Shown piece by piece: positions 20,572 to 31,695 of a stretch of DNA of 64,000 nucleotides; positions within the stretch are counted from its first letter, which is position 1; the number at the start of each line of letters is the position of its first letter. The notes under the pieces were generated by a model. That model saw only the letters and a program-made list of their open reading frames with translations. It did not search any database and was not told the DNA's origin. This stretch comes from Prorocentrum cordatum (taxonomy: Eukaryota > Sar > Dinophyceae > Prorocentrales > Prorocentraceae): contig CAUYUJ010019871.1 in NCBI GenBank assembly GCA_963575745.1, positions 202,501 to 266,500 of the forward strand, written 5' to 3'. The position numbers were made by a program, and so were the translations under genes.

Positions 20572-21558
20572 TTACAACGCTGTCATTGAGTCGAAGGGAG
20601 ACGGCACTCCGCGCGTCAAAGGTTGCCAGCAAAGGTTGTCAGCAACTGAGAGGACAAGGCACGGCCGTTTAAAGAATAGCCCTGGGAGCAGAAGCGCGGG
20701 GGAAGCCAGAATCCTCCTCCCTCCGAACCTATACTTCCACTCCAACCCTGAGGCAGCGAGACCTCGGCCCTGTGCCCCCGTCAGCGGAGCGTCGGCCCAG
20801 TTGGCCAAAATGCGCTCGAGCACAGCGGTATGCATGTCAGCACAGGACGAGTGTCCGAAGGCGGCCGAACTACCGAGTCATGATCTGCCTGATGGCAGAT
20901 TCCGCCAAGTGTGCAAGTATCAACGGCAAGTCGCGCCTCGCGTCACGACCACGCTCGTGCTCCTCCCCGTCTCGTTCCGCCTCCCCTTTCTCAGGGCACC
21001 TGCTGGCAAGGCGATCCACAAGTGTGGATTGCTTCTCCTTTGGGGAGTGAAGATAAAATCAGCCCTGCGCTACGGCTTGGCATACCACCTGTACATCTCA
21101 TCGCGCTCACCCGTAAGTCTTGGCTGGACTGGCTCTCTTGCGCAGCTGGTCTCCTTGCTGTGCACGTCCATCGGCATGTGACCGACGTCTGAATTTGAAA
21201 ACGGCCCGTATTGGCGAGGCCGGCGCAACTGGCGTGGTCTCCATGATGTCATACGACTTATGAGATGAGGACTTGCCGGTCACCTTCCGGCACAAAGCCA
21301 ACACCGCTGCCCCGACCGCGCCTTGCAAGATCTTGAACCCATCCAGGCCTGCCCCTGGCGAATGTGCACGAGCACTGACAGGATCGATGGCTGTCCCCAT
21401 CCGCGTTCCAGGCTGACCTAACTCCTCCGCGGACGCCCCCGCCTCGCGCTGCAGGTCGTGCGGGTCTTCGGGATGTGGTGCGCGAGCCCTCACGACGCCA
21501 GCCTTGCGAGAGAACATTGGCTCGTGCACGTTGACGCCGAACGTCGATGGCACGTAGC
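20572..21558 (-). CDS. Candidate two-exon 3' end of a gene, unrecognised
   Basis: Exon 21558-21111 stays open for 149 codons. It follows a CTAAG acceptor formed by the family A terminus at 21560 and ends at TACGG/GTGAGC. A 241-bp intron (21110-20870) ends in GGTAG. The next exon, 20869-20572, picks up the same phase (GG+T gives Gly) and runs 99 codons to TAA. The protein includes NVHEPMFSRKAGVVRARAP, GLDGFKILQGAVGAAVLALC, DMHTAVLERILANWADAPL and a hydrophobic PALLLPGLFF near the C-terminus. No domain named. A second possible donor (AAGTATAG/GTTCGG at 20727) would shorten exon 2. A 272-codon plus-strand frame overlaps but has poorer composition. Confidence 0.42.
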
Positions 21559-21559
21559 C

Positions 21560-21625
21560 TTAGGTCGGGCCTGTCCCCCTACAGGGTTTTTTTCGTCGAA
21601 AATCACCATGCAGGGGCCTTTTCGG
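21560..21625. mobile_element. Family A left terminus (A2), other end missing
   Basis: TTAGGTCGGGCCTGTCCCCC then TTTCGTCGAAAATC. No matching right end with the flanking ACGTAGCC was found in the window, so it is truncated or very long. Confidence 0.7.
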
Positions 21626-22005
21626 CTTCCAGACGCTCCAAGACGGCCCAAAAGGCCCCCGAGATCGCTGCAAGACGGCCCAAGAGGCCTCTAAGAGAGC
21701 CCCCAAAGCGTCAAGCAGGACTCGAAGACGACTCATGAGGCTCCCAAGACGGCCCATGAGGCTCCCAAGACGGCCCAAGATGCCTCCAAGACGGCCCAAA
21801 GGTGGTGCCCAGAGGGGGGACCCAAATACACATGTCGAGCCTTCGGCCCCAAGATGGCTCCGACAGCCTCTCAGAGGCCCACGAGACGCCCACAAGAAGC
21901 CCCAATGAGGCCCCCGAGAGGCCCCCGAAAGGCCCCAAGAGGCCCCCAAGAGGGCCCCACGAGGCCTACAAGACGCCTCCAAGAGGCCCACGAGAGGCAT
22001 CCCAA
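21626..22005. repeat. Degenerate 11-bp repeat (family L)
   Basis: Units like CCAAGACGGCC and CCCCAAGAGG every 10-12 bp. It lies between candidate exons, as intron filler. Confidence 0.75.
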
Positions 22006-22010
22006 CGTAC

Positions 22011-22352
22011 ATGGTATGCATCCGTTTCGCCTTCAACCGAGAACCCAGGCATGGTGGCGGGATGGGCCGAAAACCATTCTATAGTGAGATCGAAATATGT
22101 ACAACGGGAAAGTTGATATACAAATGCGTGTTGCGAATCCGATCCGACGCCAATGGCACACCGGAAGCTGCACCAAGTCCCGGCAATAAAAAACTGCTTG
22201 CTCATCGCCCGAAGGGTGTGCTTCTCGCTGTAGTATCACCGCGTGCCTGGCATGATCGTGCACTGCTCCACGCACTCCTGCCTGATGGGACCGTCCAGGC
22301 TGGGAAGAACTTACCGCACGTACCTCATACTGTCATGTCTGATTCCGTTCGT
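22011..22352 (-). CDS. Two candidate upstream exons of the same gene
   Basis: Exon 22352-22315 (38 bp, ...RHDSMRYV) lies between AACACAG and a consensus GCG/GTAAGT donor. An 87-bp intron ends in ACTACAG, and exon 22227-22011 continues in phase (CG+C): EKHTLRAMSKQFFIAGTWCS, then FVYQLSRCTYFDLTIEW and PATMPGFSVEGETDAYH, ending at a GTACGT donor. Composition is balanced and cysteine-bearing at about 50% GC. Joining to the exon at 21558 needs a GC donor a few codons earlier (GAAG/GCGAAA), because the GTACGT donor is out of phase; that link is uncertain. Confidence 0.33.
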
Positions 22353-23190
22353 CTGTGTTTACGTGAAGCTGAAAAGCGTGTCAAAGGGAGCCTGACAGGG
22401 ATAGCCAAACACGCGCAAGGACCCGCAGGGACCAGGAGCCCCCCGCTGTCCGTCCTGTCCCCTCTCGCTCACTCACAACCAGTCCGCGCCCTCGCTCCAT
22501 CCTCTCCCTCTGAACCTCCCCCTCCCCCACCCCTCCCCCTTCTCCCCTGGCTCCCCCTCTTCTCCAACTCCCCTGTTCTCCCTCAGCCTCACTCTGATCC
22601 CCTCCCCCATCCCCTCCGCCTCCACCCTCCCCATTTCCTTCCGCCCCACCAACATTCCCCCTCCCCTCCCCTCCCCGCTCCCCCTCGCCTCCCCCTCCCT
22701 CCCTTCTCCTCGCTTCTCCTCCACCCCCCCCCCTTCCCCAGCGGGGCGGGGGGGGCGGCCCCTCCTGGTCCTCGTCGCCGTCGTCCTCTGCGTGTTCATC
22801 CTCGTCCACTCAAAAGGGGGGCCAGTCGAGGCATCTGTGGCACTCTCTGGCGTTCGTAGTTTCTTCTGGGCATCCAGGAGGCTTCTCGTCGCCACGGCCG
22901 CTGCCAAGCGCGCGGCGTCCTCCGCTGGAACCACGACAGAAGCCGCGAGACCACCTCGTTCACGCCGAACCTGGGCGGCCAGGGGGCGGGCGGGCCACCA
23001 TCAACACGGGCTTAATGGGCTCTAAGGTCCCTTGGCTCGCGCTGGATCTTCCACGATTTCTCAACAACCCACCCGGGTACATTCTGGGCTTGCCTCGACC
23101 TGTCGAGATTAACATCGAGTTGTGTAGTCGATGGGAGAAGAGTCGCTCAGCCCGCCGGGACGCCCCCTCCCCCTCCTGCGGCCCTGATCC
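22353..23190. other. C-rich and unremarkable DNA
   Basis: CCCCTCC-type low complexity at 22495-22740. No gene or TIR seen in the remainder. Confidence 0.5.
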
Positions 23191-23194
23191 TGCT

Positions 23195-23335
23195 CCTCCT
23201 CCTCATCATCATCAGCATCATCAGCATCCTCATCCTCATCCTCCTCATCATCGCTCGCATCATCATAATCAGCATCATCACCATCAACATCATCAGTATA
23301 ATAATCACCATCATCCTCGTTCCCTTTCCCGTGTC
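23195..23335. repeat. (CAT)n-rich array
   Basis: CATCATCAG/CATCCT trinucleotides, degenerate. Confidence 0.85.
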
Positions 23336-23589
23336 CTCCCCCTCCTGTCCAGAACCATCAGGATGACTGGATCGGTCACACTGAAGCCGCACTGGGGCAC
23401 TACACTAGCGTGTAGCCTGATCAAAGAAGTCAGCTAGAAATATGTTGGCTCAGAACTTGAGTCCCACCAGCCCTCTGGGCGTAGGTGGTCTAGAGCAGAT
23501 CCTCTTCCACCCCTCCCTCTTCCCCCTTGGGGAGGGGTTTACCCCTCCCCCTACCCCCTCCCCTGGACCTGGACGGGGGGGGCCGCGGG

Positions 23590-24165
23590 TAGTTAGAGCG
23601 TCCAAGATGGCCCAAGACGGCTCCAAGAGCGCCTCAGAGAACCCAAGATGAGCTCCAAGATGGCTCAAGATAGCGCAAGATCGCTCACGATGGCTCCTAA
23701 GATGGTTCCAAGAAGCCCAAAGACGGCCCCAAGATAACTCCAAGTGGCCAAACAGCTCCCCAAGGAGGCCCCGAAGAGGCCAAAATCGTCCCAAAACCTA
23801 AGGAAAATCAATGATTTTTGCTTTCTCGCCTTTTCGCTTCCGATGGCCATCCGAGGCCTGGAGATGGCTCCAAGATGGCCCAAGAGGGCCCCAAGAGAGC
23901 CCCAAAAGAGCCCCAAGACGGCCCCAAGAGCGCCCAAGAGCACTCCAAGAGCGTTCCAAGAGGGGTCCAAGAGGCGATTTTAGGGGCTTCCGAGGGGGGG
24001 CGCTAATTAAACCCCCCCTCTTGTTTGATCGACTCCCTCCAAGATGGCCCCAAAAGCGCCCCGAAGGCTCCCCAGAGCGCCTCAAGAGGGTCCCAAGAGG
24101 CGCCCAAGATGCCCCAAGGCGCCCAAAAAGCCCTCCAAGAGGCCCTCAAAAGACCCCCAAGAAGC
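23590..24165. repeat. Degenerate 11-bp repeat (family L), longest block
   Basis: CCAAGATGGCC-like units recur about every 11 bp for over 500 bp, interrupted at 23790-23860. Confidence 0.8.
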
Positions 24166-24170
24166 TCCTT

Positions 24171-24292
24171 CCCCTCCTCCTCCTCCTCCTCCGATTCTTC
24201 CTCCTTCTCCGTCCTCCTCCTCCTCCTCCTCCTCCTCCTCTTCCCCCTCCTCCTCCTCCTCCGACGACGACGACGACGACGACGACGACTCC
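24171..24292. repeat. (TCC)n and (GAC)n
   Basis: TCC run to about 24262, then a GAC run (24262-24288). Confidence 0.9.
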
Positions 24293-24376
24293 TCTTCCAT
24301 CCTCCCCCTCTCGGGGTCTGTGACAGCTTCCCCCGCCCTTTGTTATTCTGCATGCTCCCCGACTTCCCTGATCACC

Positions 24377-24595
24377 TCAACTCCCCTGAGCATCGTTTCT
24401 GGATGGGCTGGTGGGGATACGCGAAGCGTCAACAATTTCACCTTCACAAGCTCGTGCAAACCTGGGCACCCAGATCCGAGGCATGCGGCAGACAAGGAGC
24501 AACAACAGAACTGACCAGCGAGAATACAAAACGTACACAACGAGTGCAATCAGTACTCGCAGGCCCCTCATTGAACTTGAACGTTGCCAGAGCAT
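24377..24595 (-). CDS. Small candidate ORF with one hydrophobic helix
   Basis: ATG at 24595 to TGA at 24377, 72 residues. It starts MLWQRSSSMRGL, then a hydrophobic segment VLIALVVYVLYSRWSVLLLL suggesting a membrane helix, then a polar tail (ARACEGEIVDASRIP). Local GC is near 50%, so the open frame is less trivial than elsewhere. A second minus frame over the same DNA (24343-24549) is also protein-like, which lowers confidence. Confidence 0.22.
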   Translation of the reverse strand: MLWQRSSSMRGLRVLIALVVYVLYSRWSVLLLLLVCRMPRIWVPRFARACEGEIVDASRIPTSPSRNDAQGS

Positions 24596-24756
24596 GCTTA
24601 TTGCCACGCGTGTCCGCCCGTCCTTGCACAGCTAAGACAGTGGGAACGGGCTCATGCAGGGGTACAAGCTGGGGAACTGGGGGTTCCGTTTGGATTGCTT
24701 CGGAGGATGCCCACAGTCAAACAGGCCGTCCTCAAAATTCCATCCTCATACTGCAC

Positions 24757-24915
24757 TGCTGTTGCTGCTCCTGCTGCTGCTGCTGCGGCTGCTGCTGCGG
24801 TTGCTGCTGCTGCGGTTGCTGCTGCTGCGGTTACTGCTGTTGCTGGTGTTCCTCCGCCTCCGTGAGTGGTTCCTCTCCTCCTCCTCCTCCTCCTCCTCCT
24901 CCTCCTCCTCCCTGT
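24757..24915. repeat. (CTG)n then (TCC)n
   Basis: CTGCTG/CGGTTG units at 24757-24850, (TCC)n at 24872-24912. Confidence 0.88.
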
Positions 24916-25102
24916 CCCCCTGCAAGTTCTACATGTTCTACAATCATACATTCTGAATACTACTCTCCTCTCCCCCCTGACTCTATCGCGAAGATGGTCG
25001 TCCCTATCGGCGTTGTTGCCCCCCCCCCCCACGTATACACACACAACGTTTCCACAGCCGACTCCCGTATGGAAAATTTACCATCCAATTGATTTCAGTC
25101 CT

Positions 25103-25423
25103 TCACAAGAATGCTCCCGCTGCATCGGGCCTCGCGCTAGGATTGGCGAGTTGCCCCCATCGTTGAAAACTACAATTTAGCCCCACAGCGGGCCTCTTTT
25201 CTGCTTCCGAGTCTTCCTCATCGTTGTCAGCTACATCCTTTCCCCTCCTCCGCCTCCCCTGGTCCTCCAGTCCATCCTGCTCCTTGTAGTCGAACTCCTG
25301 TTGCTGATTTTCGTATTCGTCCTCCTTCATAAATTCATCCTCCTTTTGAATAACTCCCCCCGTCGCACCCCGAAGCGTGTCGAAATGGCGGGTCGGGCGT
25401 TCCGCATGAAACGCCCTCACCAT
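25103..25423 (-). CDS. Candidate acidic protein ORF, unrecognised
   Basis: ATG at 25423 after a CATAG (possible acceptor) to TGA at 25103; 106 residues. Order: basic/aromatic start (MVRAFHAERPTRHFDTLRG), strongly acidic centre (KEDEFMKEDEYENQQQEFDY, then DNDEEDSEAEKR), and a neutral tail (CSFQRWGQLANPSARPDAAG). The centre could be a mutated GGA array, but the ends are not repetitive. No family recognised. Confidence 0.3.
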   Translation of the reverse strand: MVRAFHAERPTRHFDTLRGATGGVIQKEDEFMKEDEYENQQQEFDYKEQDGLEDQGRRRRGKDVADNDEEDSEAEKRPAVGLNCSFQRWGQLANPSARPDAAGAFL

Positions 25424-25469
25424 CTATGATCCGTGAGCTGAGAATTCGCAACCGTTTCACTGATGATAT

Positions 25470-26141
25470 GTGGCTCTCGCCTCAACGCCGCACACATTCG
25501 CTTTCAACTTACAACAGCTTCGCGCATGGAGGGCGGGTGGTTTTCAAAATGTGACTCTTCCCCTAGCGCCGCACACATTCATGCGCACTCATAGTTTGCA
25601 AGAACCCCCCGGTCTGAAATTGGCCCCTTTTCAAAATGTCACTCTTCCCTGAGCGCCGCGCACATTCCTCTGAAGAGGTTGCAACCGTTTCAAAGATTCG
25701 GGCGGCTGGAGTCCCAAGAACTGTGTGTTGGCAAGGCGTCGGAATGTCAGGGCGCAACGGCCACGTTGGTCCGTTGTGTTGAATTCCCAAGAAAACTGTA
25801 ATGGTGCGGTTCGGGATCGTCAAAACGCAGCAATAACGGTTGTTCAATGCGTTGGAATCCCGGGAATGGCCGGTTGGCACAATTCTAGATTCAACGGCTG
25901 TCTTCCAACAGGGCAACTCCCTCAGTACAAAATCAATGGTAAGGGCATAAGAATCAAGAACATGGACGGACCGTTCATAGCAATACGCTGATGAACACTG
26001 GGATTGACTCATCCTGTGAATCCTCCTGTTCATCCGCAACCTCTTCCTCCTCCGATGTCCGCAGTCTCCCATATTCGATATCTCATAACACGATGATGGA
26101 GTCGCGTTTGGCATCCCAGGCCCATTAGGACACGAGTCCAC
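25470..26141 (-). CDS. Candidate ORF overlapping degenerate repeats
   Basis: A minus frame from 26141 to 25563 is open for 192 codons in DNA of only about 50% GC. It is cysteine-rich with hydrophobic patches (SYALTIDFVLRELPCW, NRTITVFLGIQHN). There is no ATG at the 5' limit. The 3' half overlaps loosely repeated GCCGCACACATTC units (25488, 25568, 25655), so the 3' end may not be genuine. Confidence 0.2.
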
Positions 26142-27289
26142 AAATAAAGAAAACTCGACCCTGGGTGAAGGATTGGGTTTGAGGGGTAGGATGACAAATA
26201 TGGCGCGGGCGCGCCAAACTTGACCTATACCCTCACCAGCCCTGCAATCACCTTGGTCCCCCCCCTGCTCGTGACCACTCGATGTCCTTCCCTTCGTCCT
26301 CCTCCTCTAGCATGGGGGGGAAGGGAAAGCATGGGAGGGCGGGAAAGGGAGCAAGGGTGGAATAGGGGGGGAGCGAGCTACCTGGGAGCCCCACCAGAAT
26401 TCTGGCGCGGATGGCGCAAGGAGTCCGATGGCTAAAAAGGCCCTCGATAGCCCAAGATGGTTTCCAAGATCGCCCTGGGAACGCCCTGAAGCTTTCAAAA
26501 TAAGCTCCATCATGCCTCCAAGATGTTTCGAAACCGCTGCAAGATGGCCACGAGCAAGTAGCCACGGACACTCCCCAAGGACGCCGCCGAGAGAACAGAC
26601 CCGGTCCAACACACATCGGTAGTTAATGGTCGTGGCGGTCTGACCATTTCTCGGTTCCAATGAGCTGTTGAAGCCGCAATTCGGCTCCAAGCCGGCCCCA
26701 GAAAGCCCCGAGTGGGACCCAAAAGGGCCACCAAGACTGTTCCAAGAGCACCCCAAGAGAACCCCCTCGAAGGTCCTGCGAGGCTAGCGATCACCCTCTG
26801 ACGGGGGGAATGTAAGTCGTCGTCTCCCCTCTTCAAGCAACGGCCTACAACATGGCCCGAGGAACGCCCCCAAGGTCCCCCTGAACGGCCACGCAGAAGC
26901 CCCAGGAACGATTTGGTGACTATCAAACGGACCGCAGCAAAGTTCTAATGGAGCTCCAAGATCGATTGAAGCTGACCCACGAGATTTCAACACTCGCCGT
27001 CATTGGCCCCCTCGCTTCACCATATGTTTCTGGGCACCGCGATCCCTACAAGTCGTCATTGGTCCGTCTCCACTTCTTCGTCCTTTTCCGACTTCCAGTG
27101 GCAAACTGCGCGAGGGCAGCTCGACTGGAAATCGAACCTGGATGGCCAGGTATATGGTTTGGCACGCGGGCGCGCGAAACGAGTCAAACGCCGGGCGTGC
27201 AGGGGCAGGCTGCGCCAACGGAAAAAAATGCGAGCTACGCAAGGCAGCGAACGGGACGGAGCGCAGCGCGGCCAGAATGGCGCGAAGGG
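26142..27289. other. Intron-like DNA with family L patches
   Basis: Degenerate 11-bp units at 26440-26565 and 26690-26775; otherwise unremarkable. Confidence 0.45.
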
Positions 27290-27440
27290 CACCTCGCAGC
27301 GGCGCAGGGACCACGATGAGGACGCCAGACTGAAAGCCGAAGCAGTAGAGGAGCCCCACGGCGACGATGACGTAGGTCACGCAGCCCCACGAAGGCGAAT
27401 CCGGAAAACAGGGGCCCACCCAAGTTCCCCAGGTAGCCTG
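27290..27440 (-). CDS. Candidate membrane-protein fragment, frame change
   Basis: The minus strand has two adjoining hydrophobic stretches in different frames: YLGNLGGPLFSGFAFVGL (about 27440-27389), then CVTYVIVAVGLLYCFGFQSG continuing LIVVPAPLRGAL (27383-27290). Together they resemble one or two membrane helices separated by a frameshift or an unrecognised splice. Family unknown. Confidence 0.2.
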
Positions 27441-28649
27441 CGGAACGCGCGGCCCCTAAACCCAGTACACTTCGAGGACGCGCGCCTCCAGAAGCGCGCC
27501 TGGTGGAAACACTTTTTTGGTTCGCGGCTCCAAGGCGAGGGACAGGGAGCGGGCACAACGTCCGGGGCGCGGTACGATGTAAATTGGCCGCAGTGGCGTG
27601 TGCACATGCAAGGGACAAAATGCCCCTCATTAAGACGCAAGACCTTGGTGGAAACACATGGAACGTCAAGAACTTGACCACCTCAGTCGGCGTGGCAAGG
27701 AGGGGGAGGAAAGAGGAAAACGGGGGGAGGGGGAGGAGAGTGGAGGAGGGGACGGAAGGGGAGATGGAGGAGCAGGGTGAAGGGGAGGAAGGGGAGCGGG
27801 ACAGGAATGAGGAAACGGAGGTGTCCCGACCTACTTGGGGGGTTCCAGGAGGCCTCCAGAGCCAAGCACGCTCAACACTCACCAAAAAAACGAAGTAAAT
27901 GAATGTTCTGCTTCCAATGTACGCCGAGGAAGTTCGCATTCGAGAAGACATGTGACCGACAACGTACAAGGCTGAACACAGAGCCAGAAGAAAACGTTAT
28001 CACGCTCGAGCGCAGTATCGACGAGGAGCGATGATACAGTTCCGTCTCAATCCTCCTCCCTCCGCATCCCCTGCTCGATTCCCTCCTCCTCCTCCTCCTC
28101 CTCCTCCTCCTCTTCCTTCTCCTCCTCCACCTCTAGACGGGGGGGCATGGAAACGAGATGGCCATGTACAGCCCTTTCCCCTCCTCCGACTTTCGGCTCC
28201 CCCCCTCCTACTCCCCTGATTGTTTTCATATTCTGCGAAGGGGGGGAATGGGAGAGGAATGACGTGAATCTGTAAGGACGTGTTAAGGAACTATGTGGAT
28301 TTGTGGGGAGTGCCCTGTAGCAACGCGCTTCGGACGCTGCGTCAAATTCAGGAGCAGAAAGCGATGACGGCGATCCCGCGCGCGCGCGGCTGCGAAGACG
28401 AGGCAAGGCCCAGGAACACAAATCGAGGATCCCTGAGATCCGGCGGTCTTGAAGATGTATCCGCTCGCCGCGGCCTCTCCAGAGCGCCCCAGAGCGCTCT
28501 GAGACGGCTCCGAAGGCGCCAAAACGACCGATCCTGGCCCCAGCGCCCGACCTGGCTCCTCTCCCCTGTCCCCAGACAACGGGCGATGCGACGTTTCCAG
28601 TGCCCTAGGCACCCCGACCACCCCTTTGGGGTAGTTTGCCCTCCAGGGT
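27441..28649. other. Unassigned DNA
   Basis: GGA-rich patch at 27700-27800, short (TCC)n at 28083-28125. Frames open on both strands at 28280-28640 without a clear winner. Confidence 0.4.
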
Positions 28650-28910
28650 TCCCATCAGAGGTCCCGGAGACCGAGAGCGGGCCCCGAAGGTCGACATCGA
28701 GGAGAGACGCTCTGGAGCGATTCGAACCGGTCCTGGCCACGCTCGAGCGTTTGAACTGCACCCGCCGGTGCCCAGCTCGGACACGATCCGCGCGCTGGCT
28801 GGCTTCCTCAGATGTTTGGTCGATGCCTGCCGCCGGGGGCGGCCAAGAGAGGGACGTGAAAGAGAGGGGGGGGCGCAAATCATGGTCAGCGGCGCGTTGG
28901 CGGCCCAGGG
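28650..28910 (+). CDS. Candidate exon, unrecognised
   Basis: The plus frame encodes DRERAPKVDIEERRSGAIRT, then FELHPPVPSSDTIRALAGF and LRCLVDACRRG, then a basic stretch up to a G-run and the GGA array. The central part has GC-rich third positions and an amphipathic helix pattern. An overlapping minus frame (28878-28348) is longer but less balanced. Confidence 0.25.
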
Positions 28911-28915
28911 GGGGG

Positions 28916-28990
28916 GGCGGGGGAGGAGGAGGAGGAGGAGGAGGAGGAGAGGAGGAGGGAGGAGGAGGAGGAGGAGGAGGAGGAGGAGGG
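28916..28990. repeat. (GGA)n array
   Basis: 75 bp of (GGA)n. Confidence 0.93.
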
Positions 28991-29091
28991 ACGTACTGAG
29001 ATAAGAAGAAATAAGTGGAGGCGCCACGAAATCTGGGGGGATCAGCTGGCTCCCGCCATGAGATCGACCCCCCCCCCTAGTCATCACCCCC

Positions 29092-29262
29092 CTCTTGGCC
29101 GCCCCCGACGGCCTCGTGCCAGCCTCTTGCCTGCTCCCTGCGCTGGCTGGGCCCCCTGGGTTTCCGCCTGAAGCCCGCAGGCGCGCCTTCGGGCCCGGCC
29201 TCGCCGCGCGGCGAGAGAGGGCGGAGGATGCCTCGGGTTTGCGGAGGGGGGGGGGAAGGGGG
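29092..29262 (+). CDS. Candidate exon, unrecognised
   Basis: The plus frame encodes LAAPDGLVPASCLLPALAGP, PGFPPEARRRAFGPGLAARR and ERAEDASGLRR with high GC3. CCTAG upstream at 29076-29080 is a possible acceptor; the 3' side becomes a G-run. It lies between GGA and TCC arrays. No family recognised. Confidence 0.28.
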
Positions 29263-29315
29263 GCCGACGGCCGCGACGGTGCACGAGGAGCATCGTGTAG
29301 AAAATGCTGCCCCTG

Positions 29316-29490
29316 TTCCTCCTCCTCCTCCTCCTCCTCCTCTTCCTCCTCCTCCTCATCATCATCATCCTCCCCCTCCTCCCCCTCCCCCTCCTCCTCC
29401 TCCTCTCCTCCTCCTCCTCCTCCTCCTCCTCCTCCTCCTCCTCCTCCTCCTCCTCCTCCTCCTCCTCCTCCTCCTCCTCCTCCTCCCCCT
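29316..29490. repeat. (TCC)n array
   Basis: Nearly pure (CCT)n at 29402-29488; (CAT)n insert at 29356-29371. Confidence 0.95.
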
Positions 29491-29864
29491 GGTACTCCTC
29501 CTTTTCCTCTTGCGCGTTCTCCATGAGCCTCCCTGATCCTCCATCGTCCTCCCCCTCATCGCCATCCTGCTCATTCCTTATCCTCCTACACGACCTCCTT
29601 GCCAATGAATGAGGCGTTTCGCGTACAGCACACAATCCTTGCCTCTGTTCCCCCTCCCCCGCCCCGACAGCCTCCTCCCCTGTACACCCCCCTTCACCCT
29701 CATTCTCCCCTCACCGCCATTATGCTCCTCGTACCTCCTCCTCCTCCAAAAACAACAACAACTCCTCCACCTCATCCTCCTCCTCCTCCTCTTTCTCCTC
29801 TTCCACCTCTCCTACCCACACTCCCGCTCCTGGGGACAACCGTCGGAGGAACTTGGCCCAGTGC

Positions 29865-30008
29865 ATGAGAAGCATCGCGTACAGCATTCTGCTGCTTCTC
29901 TGCCTGACCAGCGCGAACTGGATGCTGATCGTCGAGATTCGGTTGACGAGGGTCTCCGGCGGTCGCAGTGGTGCGTGCGGCATACGGCAGAGCACAGGAG
30001 GCGAATGA
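29865..30008 (+). CDS. Small ORF with signal-peptide-like start
   Basis: 47 codons, ATG to TGA: MRSIAYSILLLLCLTSANW begins with a basic residue and a hydrophobic core ending in small residues. A related start (MRRFAYS) occurs at 29609 and a diverged one near 29287, suggesting a locally repeated segment of about 260-325 bp. Too short to trust alone. Confidence 0.15.
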   Translation: MRSIAYSILLLLCLTSANWMLIVEIRLTRVSGGRSGACGIRQSTGGE

Positions 30009-30427
30009 AGTGGAAGGAGAACAATGGCGGAGGAGAGGGGGGAGGGAGGAGGAGGAGGAGGAGGACGACGATGACGACGACGACAAGGGGAACAGCGAGA
30101 GGCATGGGGATGATGATGCTGGTGACGATGCTGATAATGAAACTGATAACGATGCTGATAATGATGATGATGCAGTTGGGATGGCGGGTGGCAAACGAAC
30201 TGAACGAAGACATGTGAAAACTAGAGGTGTGGCCAAAATCTTCTCACCATTGCAGCACATATCTTCCGCGTCCGTGCAAAATCTAAGCGAGCTCGATCTG
30301 GGCTTGCACAATCACGCTGCCTTGGCAGCGCCTGCAGCTGCCGCATGAGAGAGTCGTCCGGCCCACCAATGGCTGGCGACGAATTGCGACGGCGAGGAGG
30401 TGCAGGACGAGCGGCACCCCGTACCGC

Positions 30428-31300
30428 GATGACGATGACGATGACGATGACGACAGAGGTGATGAAGATGAAGATGCAGATGCAGATGCAGATGAACATT
30501 ATGATGCTGGTGGTGCTGATGATGATGGCACTGATGGCGATGGTGCTGATGATGATGGAAATGATGACTGTGATGATGATGCAGATGCAGATGCAGATGC
30601 AGATGCAGATGATGATGATGATGATGATGGTGATGGTGATGGTGATGGTGATGGTGATGATGATGATGGCGTAGCTGATGATGATGACGACGAAGCTGAG
30701 GATGGTGGTGATGATGATTATGATGATGATGACGGAGATGGTGCGCATGACGAAGATGAAGACGCTGCTGCAGATGATGGTGATGATGGTCATGATCATG
30801 ATGACGGTGCTGTTGGTGATGTAGATGGTTACAATGACGTAGATGGACAAGATGATGCGTTACTGGTGATGATGGTGGTGGCAAGGATGCTGATGATGAA
30901 GATGATGATGATGATGACGATGATGACGATGAGTGCTGATGATGGCCATGCTGATGATAACTATAGTGGTGGATACAATGATGATGATGATGATGATGAT
31001 GGTGACGATGATGATGATGATGATGATGGTGGTGGTGATGATGGCAGTGATGGTGATCCTTTGCTGAGGAGGAGTATGATGATGGTGCTGCAATGATGGT
31101 GTTGTTGATGATGGTAGTGCTATCAACATACTAACGATAATGATAGCACTACGAACAATCAGAAGAATGGCAAAACTGATGATGATGCTGATGATGATGG
31201 TGATGGTGGTGAAGATGGTGATGATGTGATGATGCTGATGATGATGATGATGATGATGATGATGGTAGTGGTGATGATAATAATAATGATGATGATGATG
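30428..31300. repeat. (GAT)n array, degenerate
   Basis: About 870 bp of GAT/GCT/GGT units, including a GATGCA 6-bp run (30577-30612) and GATGGT runs. Asp, Met and His/Ile/Ser frames are trivial. Confidence 0.92.
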
Positions 31301-31551
31301 ATAATCACCCTTTCCGTCCGCTCCAACCCCCTGGTATCAGCTGTGAGTCGCAGAAGCACTGAGCGCACGTGATGCCACACAAATAAATAGCACTCCTGGG
31401 ATGAAAGTGAGGGGGCGTGCGCGGAGTGGGTCGCGGGTGGATCGCGGGTGAGTCGCGGGGTGGGTCGCGGGAGGACGACAACAACAAACAACAAGCCAGC
31501 ATAATCCGATCCACTGAATCCCACTCCACCCATGCACCCAGGGATGGTGTA

Positions 31552-31695
31552 CAGTCGGGGCTTGATTGGAGAGGACACGCAAGAGGACACAAGACCCTTC
31601 CAAGGGCCGCATTGCCATAGGGATGTAGAAGGCATGGGTCGCGAAACACAGGACACAGGGGTACCCTTTGTGTGGCAGGGGCGACCTACGTAGAC
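31552..31695. mobile_element. Probable degraded family G element
   Basis: TA-CAGTCGGGGCTTGATTGG at left; the interior GGACACAAGACCCTTCCAAG and GGGTACCC match the order in G1/G2. The right TIR is too diverged to place. Confidence 0.45.

Noticed and set aside
20363-21181. 272-codon plus ORF
   Set aside because: Overlaps the minus-strand model that has splice signals and phase agreement; composition of the plus frame is poorer.
23640-23665. Dinoflagellate spliced-leader-like GGCTCAAG
   Set aside because: Only a few bases match and it lies within the 11-bp degenerate repeat.
28715-28735. tRNA T-arm-like GGTTCGAATC on the minus strand
   Set aside because: The flanking bases do not pair into a T stem and no anticodon or acceptor arm fits.
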